Assembly: GCA_965232405.1 (NCBI GenBank)
Contig: OZ246966.1
Span: forward strand, 744,001-808,000
Source: RCIO01 sp965232405
GTDB lineage: Bacteria > Pseudomonadota > Alphaproteobacteria > Rhizobiales > Rhizobiaceae
Length of the DNA: 64,000 nucleotides
Direction of reading: 5' to 3'
Shown here: positions 57,511 through 64,000 of the stretch, one piece after another
Layout: each line of letters opens with the position of its first letter
Position numbering within the stretch: the first letter of the stretch is position 1
Made by a program: the position numbers and the translations under genes
The notes under the pieces: model-generated
Database searches by the model: none
What the model saw: only the letters and a program-made list of their open reading frames with translations
Told to the model about the DNA's origin: nothing

Positions 57511-58454
57511 TGCTGCGCTCCTTCGCACGTCTCCGTTCCATTGGGGCCAGAAACTGGAATGCATTCCTGAGCCCGTGCCATCCTGCTTTCGGTTTCAGTT
57601 GCCATATCCTCTGGCGATTTCTCTGGCTGATTAATGCACAACTGTCCAAACAGATCAGGGTTTTCCAGCTCGATCAGCGTAGAGATTGCTCCGTCGCTGA
57701 TACCCCGGCTGATAAGTAACCGAAGTACCACGGTCTTATCGTTCATTTTCGGCTCTGAATACAGGCCCACCTGTAGATTGGATGTTCCTTCGAGCATGAT
57801 GAGATTGTCTTCGGAAATACCGCGCGATCTGGTTTGGGACGGATTGGGTACCAGTGCGAACCCAGCATCGAGTTCTTCCAATCCGAGGGCACGTGTGGGA
57901 GCATCGTCATCGTCTAGAGGGCATCTCAGCGAAACCCGCATCGGGACCCTGGCATTGTTGAGATACGATGCCAAAAGCGTCGTGAGACCCTTCTCCTCGC
58001 CGATGCGCGTCTTCAGTGTTTCGTGAAGCTTTCCCGCATCTTCTAGATTGCCAAGTTTGCTTGATAGTTCTGTGTGGAGGGTCTCCAATGTGTTCTGCTT
58101 TATGGTGAGTTCATTTCGCTCCTTCTGCATAGGATCGAGCATAAAGAACACAAACGCGATGCCGCCACCAAGGAGAACTCCGAACAGCAGAACATAGCCT
58201 CTCGCGTATACGCCGAGCTTTTCCCCGACACCTGGAAGCGCCCCGGATAATGTCGCGTCGGGATCTTCGAAATGGGTCACCACAAGGGTGACACCCAACG
58301 CGACAAGCACGATCCCAACAAAGGACGCCGTATCTTGTGATGTTGGCGATCCAAGAATTGTTGTTGGAGGGGCCACCAGTAACACTGCGCCTGGGATCAG
58401 CGACACAAATCCTGTGATCCACCTTGAATATGAGGCCTTGCGCTTGCTCGGCAT
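57507..58454 (-). CDS. Membrane protein with coiled coil, protease cluster
   Basis: 315 aa. Three membrane segments (about 12-35, 42-62, 86-108) precede a coiled coil (~112-150) and a soluble C-terminal domain of about 160 residues ending with Cys-rich ECIPVSGPNGTETCEGAQQ. The soluble end could face the periplasm, next to the exported partner encoded by the coupled gene. No family recognised. Confidence 0.58.
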   Translation of the reverse strand: MPSKRKASYSRWITGFVSLIPGAVLLVAPPTTILGSPTSQDTASFVGIVLVALGVTLVVTHFEDPDATLSGALPGVGEKLGVYARGYVLLFGVLLGGGIAFVFFMLDPMQKERNELTIKQNTLETLHTELSSKLGNLEDAGKLHETLKTRIGEEKGLTTLLASYLNNARVPMRVSLRCPLDDDDAPTRALGLEELDAGFALVPNPSQTRSRGISEDNLIMLEGTSNLQVGLYSEPKMNDKTVVLRLLISRGISDGAISTLIELENPDLFGQLCINQPEKSPEDMATETESRMARAQECIPVSGPNGTETCEGAQQ

Positions 58455-58490
58455 GCTTTTTCCCCTCGTCTTATGCCCTAGTCGCAGGTG

Positions 58491-59534
58491 TCAACTCATC
58501 CTGCGCGCAGCGATGGCTTTGGAAAGGACCGCGTTAAACGCGCGCCCGACATCCGCAAATCCCGCCGTAGTGCCATGGATTTCATCGTTCCAATCTTCGA
58601 GCTTAGGGAGCGTCCCGCGACAATTGACCACCCAGATTCCGGAGGTCGTTGAATCGCCTGCGACGTCGGCCAGCATGTCGTAGAGCCGATCGATCATGTA
58701 GATCAGGATGTTGCGGCGGAGATCGTTGTCGAGAATTTTCCGCGCCGCAAACGCGCGCCCAAGCCATTGGTCTTTGTCGGCATATTTCGGCGCCCTAGGA
58801 TCGTTTTGCCCCCATGGATAGGGATAGGGGTAATCGTAGCCATGAAAAACGATAGGCAGGGTTTCCAAGCCTCTTTCTGCCCGCACGAAACCAACCAGAC
58901 GGCGATACCCCGTTTCAAGAGTGACGAGCCTGCGATCAAGTTCGGCGTGGTTGATATGACCTGGTAAATCCGAGGTATCGCCGTTGAAAGTCCGCAACAG
59001 CGCTTCGAGCATAGGAAGCTTAGTGACTGGATCTTCGCCGATGATATCGTTTCCGGCGCCAGAGAACAGGAAGGCTTCGGCTTTGCCTCGCATCCGGCGC
59101 AACTCGTGCAGGAACTCGTTACCGTGTCCGATCCCGGCGCCGTAGACCATGTTTTGCAACGTGTCGCCTGCCGCACCGAGAGACCAAACATTGTGGAATT
59201 GAAAGAGGTGGTCCACTGTTTCCTGGATAAGGAGCGGGAATTGGAACCAGCTATCGCCCTCCGCGACGACGATGGGGCGATCCGGGAACCTTCTGATACG
59301 GTCGAAATACCGGAATCGGTGACGCAGTCGGGCAAGTCCGTTCCCAATCTGCATTGCGCTTTCTAGCTCTTCGTCGGCCGCCGACAGCCGGACTGTTGCG
59401 GGATTAACCGCAGCGGTGATGTCAAACCCACCTGCTCCCTTTTCCAGATTGAAATATTGAAGCAATTCGTCGTCCGAGGTTTCAGGGTCACGGACCTTTT
59501 CAACGAGTTCAAGATAGGTAATTTTGTCGGTCAC
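58491..59534 (-). CDS. SGNH hydrolase-like protein of the protease cluster
   Basis: 347 aa from a GTG at 59534, with AAGGTGG upstream. Catalytic motifs: GDSW with Ser95 (VVAEGDSWFQFP), the Gly of SLGAAGDTLQ, Asn in FSGAGNDIIG and Asp317/His320 in WNDEIHG. There is no signal peptide, so it acts in the cytosol, unlike most secreted SGNH esterases. It is divergent from a trypsin-like protease. A cytosolic SGNH domain beside a protease is reminiscent of bacterial conflict systems. Confidence 0.68.
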   Translation of the reverse strand: MTDKITYLELVEKVRDPETSDDELLQYFNLEKGAGGFDITAAVNPATVRLSAADEELESAMQIGNGLARLRHRFRYFDRIRRFPDRPIVVAEGDSWFQFPLLIQETVDHLFQFHNVWSLGAAGDTLQNMVYGAGIGHGNEFLHELRRMRGKAEAFLFSGAGNDIIGEDPVTKLPMLEALLRTFNGDTSDLPGHINHAELDRRLVTLETGYRRLVGFVRAERGLETLPIVFHGYDYPYPYPWGQNDPRAPKYADKDQWLGRAFAARKILDNDLRRNILIYMIDRLYDMLADVAGDSTTSGIWVVNCRGTLPKLEDWNDEIHGTTAGFADVGRAFNAVLSKAIAARRMS

Positions 59535-59627
59535 TACTTGCACCACCTTGAAGAAAGAGAACCTGACATAGGTTCAATCCTAAAGCGAACATCCAATTTG
59601 TCGAGTATCTTAGGGGAGCTATCTTTT
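59535..59627. promoter_or_regulatory. Shared divergent region of the SGNH and protease genes
   Basis: About 93 bases between the two starts chosen here. Open frames from both sides run into it, so start positions are not certain. It should hold the two promoters, but no clear -35/-10 pair stands out. Confidence 0.35.
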
Positions 59628-60758
59628 TTGGGGACTGTAAAACTTACTGAGTTGCAGGACAGCGCGGCCCTTAACAGCCTGCAAAGGCTAGATGAATCCA
59701 TGATCAAGCTTGCCGCAGACGAAAAGAAAGTTGCCCTGGCGAAGGAACAGATTGAGTCGCAGTATGATCGATTCATGGAACTGCGTGATCGGATGATAGG
59801 GGGCGAACCGGGGCGAGAACGCGCCCCGTCGCACCCACCAGCATCCAGAGATATGCCTCGCGCTGAACCCAGCCTTGCGCGGCGACGTACTGTCTTAGCC
59901 GCCGAAATTTCTGAAATTCTCTTTCAACAGCGCAGGGTCGGCGAAACAAATGACATTCGGTCGATCGAATTTCTCGAACAGGGTCAGATTGCCAAGCGCC
60001 CGGTTGGTAAACTCATGATCGCAGGAAAAGGGGTAGGTACGGGATTTCTGGTAGGGCATGACCTGCTGATGACGGCGCGACATGTTCTTCCCAGTGTGAC
60101 TGAGGCATCAACTGTAAGGTTTGCGCTTGACGACGAAGAAAACTACGTGGGGACACCCATAGCTGCCAAGACATACGAACTGGATCCGGTCCGTTTCTTC
60201 TGGGAAGACAAGGCTCTTGACGTTTCGGTAGTTGCCGTTGCCTCTCTCGAACCCTCCAACCCGCCACTCTCAGATTTCGGCGTGCACCGGATAATAGGTT
60301 CTGACAACGCGATTACACCGGGTGCCGCAGTGAGCATAATCCAACATCCCAACGGGGAGCCCAAGCGCATCGTCGTTCACAACAGCCACTTTATCTCCAA
60401 TGACGAGAGCAAGGTTGCCCATCTCACCTGTTGGTATACCGGCGACACCGAAAGTGGTAGCTCGGGCTCGCCAGTCTTTGACGCACAATGGCGGGTGGTC
60501 GCGGTACATCGACGTTTTGTCCCCGAAACCAACGAACTTGGCGAGATTCTTAGGCCGGACGGAGAGCCGATCATAGTGGACGGGACCGCGGCTCGATCGC
60601 TTGAAGAGCTCGCGCGCGGCCACGATATCGCTGTTTACGCCAATGAGGGTACTCGTACCTCCCAGATCGTAGCAGCACTTAATGATTGTGTACTGGCTGA
60701 TCCAAACATGGATCAAATCCGCCGCGAACTGCTCGCGTCTTGGACCCATGGACACTGA
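59628..60758 (+). CDS. Trypsin-like serine protease with coiled N-terminus
   Basis: 376 aa from a TTG at 59628 with AGGGGAG nine bases before; the frame is open back to 59457. The first ~65 residues form a coiled coil (LDESMIKLAADEKKVALAKE). The chymotrypsin-fold domain has His152 (TARHVL), Asp198 (DVSVVAV) and Ser279 (GSSGSPVF). No signal peptide is seen, so it is cytosolic. Proteases of this kind with effector-associated N-terminal parts occur in immunity-like gene clusters. The last ~60 residues are helical. Confidence 0.75.
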   Translation: MGTVKLTELQDSAALNSLQRLDESMIKLAADEKKVALAKEQIESQYDRFMELRDRMIGGEPGRERAPSHPPASRDMPRAEPSLARRRTVLAAEISEILFQQRRVGETNDIRSIEFLEQGQIAKRPVGKLMIAGKGVGTGFLVGHDLLMTARHVLPSVTEASTVRFALDDEENYVGTPIAAKTYELDPVRFFWEDKALDVSVVAVASLEPSNPPLSDFGVHRIIGSDNAITPGAAVSIIQHPNGEPKRIVVHNSHFISNDESKVAHLTCWYTGDTESGSSGSPVFDAQWRVVAVHRRFVPETNELGEILRPDGEPIIVDGTAARSLEELARGHDIAVYANEGTRTSQIVAALNDCVLADPNMDQIRRELLASWTHGH

Positions 60759-61004
60759 GCGAGCACTCGGCACAGCAATGAATTGCAGCGAAAGGCGACG
60801 CCTCGAGCCCTTGTCTGCCGGAAATCGACTGCGAGTGCCTGTGGACCGTGTCCGGTGCACTAGTAGCGAGGTTCGTCTCCCACCAAGACCACCTAATCGT
60901 AATTTTTTCGGTCAGTCGCTTTGTCCGCATTGCCGACGTCAGAAACGGTAGGACGCATTCGCGTCCACATGGGCCGAAGCTGCGCGGGAATTGGTTTCTT
61001 TCGG
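60759..61004. other. Gene-free interval
   Basis: About 245 bases between the converging protease and small exported-protein genes. I see no convincing gene, repeat or terminator in it. Confidence 0.3.
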
Positions 61005-61382
61005 TTACCCGCTTAGCCGCAGTTGCGTCTTCCACGAACCACCTTTGCTCTGGATGTAGATCGCGCCGTCTGTCTCATAGAATCTGTAGCGGTTCTGAGG
61101 GCTTTTGATCGAATTTTGGCCATACCAACTCCACGAGTGCGGACCGAAGAGCCCCTTGCGGTTTTCAAACGTGAATGTCTTGTTTCCAGCAAATTGCCAC
61201 GTTCCGTAGCTAGTCTTGAGGCGCTTCCCGATAATGTGCCGTTCGATGTCCGCGCGCGAGAGATAAGCCTTCTTGCCGAAGAGCGTATATGCGGGCGTTG
61301 TGGCAATGACTGCCAGTGTTCCAATCACCAGTGTCCGACGTTTCAAGATTGCCTCCTTTGGTGGGTTGAATTCACTCTCCAT
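61005..61382 (-). CDS. Small exported or membrane-anchored protein
   Basis: 125 aa from the ATG at 61382. A signal-anchor segment (TLVIGTLAVIATTPAYTLFG) follows a basic start (KRR). The rest is a small beta-rich domain with aromatic residues (YGTWQFAGNKTFTFENRKG). It overlaps the nucleoside hydrolase-like gene by 11 bases, so both are made together. Function unknown. Confidence 0.55.
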   Translation of the reverse strand: MESEFNPPKEAILKRRTLVIGTLAVIATTPAYTLFGKKAYLSRADIERHIIGKRLKTSYGTWQFAGNKTFTFENRKGLFGPHSWSWYGQNSIKSPQNRYRFYETDGAIYIQSKGGSWKTQLRLSG

Positions 61383-62442
61383 TGCAGAACTCGACCACGC
61401 GGTAGTTTTCGGTGAATGCGTCGTCGAAGGTGAGTTGGCGCCGTTCGACAAATGCTTCCTCCTGGGGAACGTAGACGAAGCGCGTTTTCCGGTGACGGCA
61501 GCTAAGCCGCTGAGGCCCGTCTTTCAGAAAGAAGCTCGTCGTCCACGTGTCCCAAGACGGGATGCGCCCTTCGTAGCCGACGCGCGTGAGTTGCCTGGCA
61601 CGACGCTGCGCATGGTCAACGATTTCTGGTGTGCCGATTTCGCCAAGAGCTGCAGGCGCTACCATTCGTGTCCCAACGCCCGCGCGATAGGTAACCATCC
61701 AGAGTTTCTTTGCGTGATTGCGAACGAGGTACCGGACTGCAGCGTGATCTTCGTCCACATTCATATCGCGGAATGAGAACGGCAGACCGCGACCGGTTGT
61801 AAGCCGTTCGCCGGGCGAACGCCCACCAACACCAAGGATTTTGTGAACAAGGTCTGGCCGGACGAGCCGCTCCGAGAGAAGCCGTGCTGACACGGTCAAC
61901 GGGCCGAGTTCAGCAATGACCACGTGGTCGTGCCGGGTCACCGCCGCGGCGATCGAGTGCAAGCGTTCGAGATCACCTGCCGAAGTCTTCACCGAGCGCG
62001 AGAAGGACATTCTCCGCTCGGGACCGGCAAGCACCGGCCAATCGCGTATGCCTAGCTCAGCGAGACGCGCCGTGAGATTTGCATGGACCTCATTGGTACT
62101 CGACTTACCGTTTCCGAAAATGGAGACGACGCCGATTACCTGGATGCAGCCGAGGGTTTCAAGCCTTCGATACGTGTAGAGCGAAACGGTATCATCGATC
62201 TCACCTCGGCGCGTCACGTCGGTGACGATGAGAACAGGCATGCGGTTGAAGCGGCATTCAGGGGCAACCCCAAGAAAATGCCGTTCGAGCGTTTGCGCCG
62301 CGCTCAGGCCCGGAGCAGCCAGCATTACGCTCAATAGTGCTACCGCAGGCACCAGCAGCCGGACGCCTAGAGAAAACACGTACTGGCAGCCGTTGGTGGG
62401 ACTTTGATCTGACCAAGGGCGTGTTCCAAGGGAACACCGCAT
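61372..62442 (-). CDS. Exported nucleoside hydrolase-like protein
   Basis: 356 aa; a GTG at 62379 would give a cleaner signal peptide (RLLVPAVALLSVMLAAPGLSAA-QTL). It has the IU_nuc_hydro pattern: VLIVTDVTRRGEIDDTVSL instead of the canonical DTDxGxDD calcium site, IFGNG, AELGPLTVSARLL, and FRDMNVDEDHAAV. The altered first motif may change or remove activity. A periplasmic nucleoside hydrolase could salvage or destroy extracellular nucleosides. Confidence 0.62.
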   Translation of the reverse strand: MRCSLGTRPWSDQSPTNGCQYVFSLGVRLLVPAVALLSVMLAAPGLSAAQTLERHFLGVAPECRFNRMPVLIVTDVTRRGEIDDTVSLYTYRRLETLGCIQVIGVVSIFGNGKSSTNEVHANLTARLAELGIRDWPVLAGPERRMSFSRSVKTSAGDLERLHSIAAAVTRHDHVVIAELGPLTVSARLLSERLVRPDLVHKILGVGGRSPGERLTTGRGLPFSFRDMNVDEDHAAVRYLVRNHAKKLWMVTYRAGVGTRMVAPAALGEIGTPEIVDHAQRRARQLTRVGYEGRIPSWDTWTTSFFLKDGPQRLSCRHRKTRFVYVPQEEAFVERRQLTFDDAFTENYRVVEFCNGE

Positions 62443-62679
62443 AGAACACGCAGTATCAAGGCCGATCTATATCGGCGTGAACAGAATAGCCAAAATTGTT
62501 CAGTAGAATATGTATGAGACTTCTACAATCTTATGCTTGATCGATTTAGGGGTATCGGCTACGCTGAAGGCATCGTCACAAAGTGCAATGGTGCGGGCAC
62601 AGCGGAGGATCGGGCCGATGAACAATTTTGGCTAGATCGTTCGCGCTACCGGCACGCCCCGCCTCCGACGATCCAGCAT
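62443..62679. other. AT-rich upstream region of the recombinase
   Basis: Between the divergent genes. It contains the inverted repeat GCCGAT-CTAT-ATCGGC (62461-62476) and AT-rich stretches that could hold promoters. No gene is seen. Confidence 0.35.
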
Positions 62680-63282
62680 ATGACGCCCAATTCCAGTTTT
62701 CGAAACGGACCACACCCTGCACACGCCGGTTGGGGCCTGTATGCCGCCACTGGCCAGCGCAAATACCTCAATCGCGAAGAACGAGAACGGTTCGTCGAGG
62801 CCGCGGCAGACGAGGCACAATCCGTTCAAGCCCTCTGCCTCATCCTCGCCTATACCGGCTGCCGAATATCCGAGGCGCTGATGCTGACGGCGCTCTCGGT
62901 ACAACCGTCAATCGGCGTTATCGCAATCCGTACTCTGAAGAAACGCGGACGCCTCTTTGTGCGCGAGGTTCCGGTTCCCAATGAGGTTGCCAGAGCAGTT
63001 GTTGCCCCCATCCTCGATATGAACTGCACCGAGCAGTTGCTTCCGTTTGGACGCACCCATGCGTGGACACAAGTGAAACGTGTGATGGCGAAGGCGGATA
63101 TTCACGGCCCGCATGCCTCACCACGCGGATTGCGGCATGGGTTTGGGGTAGCCGCCGTTCAGGCCGGTGTGCCGCTGACGTTAGTTCAAAAGTGGCTCGG
63201 TCACGCCAATATCGCGACCACCGCGATCTACACAAATGCGGTTGGACCAGAAGAGCGCGCTATCGCTAAGCGAATGTGGTAG
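62680..63282 (+). CDS. Short tyrosine recombinase
   Basis: 200 aa from the ATG at 62680; the frame is open to 62533. It covers a short N-terminal core-binding remnant and the catalytic domain with Arg in TGCRISEAL, SPRGLRHGFG, WLGHANIATT and the final Tyr of AIYTNA. It is shorter than phage integrases and resembles plasmid/island-associated XerC/D-like enzymes. Together with the tRNA at 50400 it may mark a second island. Confidence 0.75.
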   Translation: MTPNSSFRNGPHPAHAGWGLYAATGQRKYLNREERERFVEAAADEAQSVQALCLILAYTGCRISEALMLTALSVQPSIGVIAIRTLKKRGRLFVREVPVPNEVARAVVAPILDMNCTEQLLPFGRTHAWTQVKRVMAKADIHGPHASPRGLRHGFGVAAVQAGVPLTLVQKWLGHANIATTAIYTNAVGPEERAIAKRMW

Positions 63283-63323
63283 TTTGCCGAGTATGCATTG
63301 CTGAGTATGGCAAGGAATAGCCG

Positions 63324-63551
63324 ATGGCAGCGCGTGTGTTGCTCGTTGTTGCGTTCGTAACTGTGGCGGGACAGAGTTCGGGTCAGGAATGCCATCCGAG
63401 CTATGATCCTTGTGTCCCCATCGCAAGTGACGTGGATTGCGCGGGAGGCCGTGGCAATGGCCCCGAATATGTACAAGGTCCAGTCAGGGTGATTGGCCCC
63501 GACGAATACGATCTTGACCGCGACGGAGATGGCATCGGCTGCGAGCGATGA
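63324..63551 (+). CDS. Excalibur-domain secreted protein
   Basis: 75 aa with AAGGA upstream. Signal peptide VLLVVAFVTVAGQSSG-QEC. The rest is an Excalibur domain: CHPSYDPCVP, CAGGRGNGPEYV and the calcium-binding DLDRDGDGIGCE end. These domains are extracellular and often accompany nucleases or surface proteins. Here it is a single free domain. Confidence 0.82.
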   Translation: MAARVLLVVAFVTVAGQSSGQECHPSYDPCVPIASDVDCAGGRGNGPEYVQGPVRVIGPDEYDLDRDGDGIGCER

Positions 63552-63594
63552 TCTGCTAGTCATTGCGCGCGGTTTAAGGGAACAAGGACGAGCC

Positions 63595-63798
63595 ATGAGT
63601 GACCACGCATCGATTTCTCAGTTTGCGCGTGTCGTGCTCGATGACAAGGTCGCTGAGGCGCTAGATCTCATTGCCGAAGGGATGGGGATGACCAGAGACC
63701 AAGCCGCCAGGTACGTCATTCGCGAGCACCTGATCGCGCTTGGAGCACTCGATCATCATGCCCTGGAAGACGATATCGAAACCGTCGGCAACGCCTAG
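63595..63798 (+). CDS. Small ribbon-helix-helix-like protein
   Basis: 67 aa from the ATG at 63595, with AAGGACG upstream. The pattern ISQFARVVLDDKVAEALDLIAEGMGMTRDQAARYVIREHL is compatible with an Arc/CopG-type DNA-binding protein. No partner toxin is next to it. Function unknown. Confidence 0.5.
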   Translation: MSDHASISQFARVVLDDKVAEALDLIAEGMGMTRDQAARYVIREHLIALGALDHHALEDDIETVGNA

Positions 63799-64000
63799 AG
63801 GTGAGGCTATCGGATCGGTTCTAGGTGGGAACAACATCATCCCGGACTGACTCAGAATATCGTGGGACGCAGAACGAATTGCTGTCGATACAAACCCAGT
63901 ATTGTGACATCGTTCGACCTCACTCCCCGTCCACGTTCCTTGGAGATCGGCGGCAGAACCGATCCCAAGGACATTCGGCCTGCCTGTGGATTCAGCGCCC
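63799..64000. other. Gene-free window end
   Basis: About 200 bases without a convincing gene, repeat or structured element. Confidence 0.3.

Overview
The window is GC-rich alphaproteobacterial DNA, most likely Hyphomicrobiales (Rhizobiales). The evidence is the Ppx/GppA-RlmE pairing, GTG/TTG starts in tightly overlapping operons, and a GcrA-type regulator. It has three parts.

(1) 1-5402 is ordinary chromosome: the 3' end of a YjgN/DUF898 membrane protein, an M48 metalloprotease, a DHA2-type MFS exporter, RlmE and a Ppx/GppA phosphatase, then a likely promoter for a tRNA gene.

(2) 5403-50436 is a complete-looking temperate prophage of about 45 kb inside a tRNA-Gln(CUG) gene. It is bounded by a 38-bp direct repeat that equals the 5' half of the tRNA up to the anticodon loop. 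The right copy rebuilds an intact tRNA. From the left, on the minus strand: a zinc-ribbon protein, dNMP kinase and metallophosphoesterase; a lysis cassette (Rz/Rz1 spanins, candidate holin, CHAP endolysin); a secreted SGNH hydrolase; tail fibres; a Mu-like contractile tail (gp48-, gp47-, gp46- and gp45-like proteins, hub, split gpN, tape measure, frameshifted tail chaperone, tube, sheath, gp38-like); and a lambda/HK97-flavoured head (cement, capsid, S78 protease, portal, gpW-like, GpA terminase, small terminase). Next come the early-left genes (Dam-like methylase, MazG, D5/P4 helicase, a second methyltransferase, GcrA-like protein, primase, CII-like regulator). The plus strand carries a LexA-like CI repressor and the early-right genes (HD hydrolase, sliding clamp, C5 methylase, SSB, HNH, Xis-like, integrase). 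CI is flanked by two operator pairs, each laid over a strong divergent promoter, so it probably silences both early operons and is cleaved on SOS induction. Replication functions are split: primase and helicase leave leftwards, clamp and SSB rightwards.

(3) 50474-64000 is a more AT-rich accessory segment downstream of the tRNA. It holds a GNAT operon opposite a LysR regulator, tandem XRE regulators, an AT-rich polytopic membrane protein, a cluster with an exported protein, a membrane protein, an SGNH hydrolase and a divergent trypsin-like protease (a candidate undescribed conflict or stress system), an exported nucleoside-hydrolase-like protein, a short tyrosine recombinase, an Excalibur protein and a small ribbon-helix-helix-like protein. 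It looks like a second, older island at the same tRNA.

No rRNA genes, CRISPR arrays or intact insertion sequences were seen.
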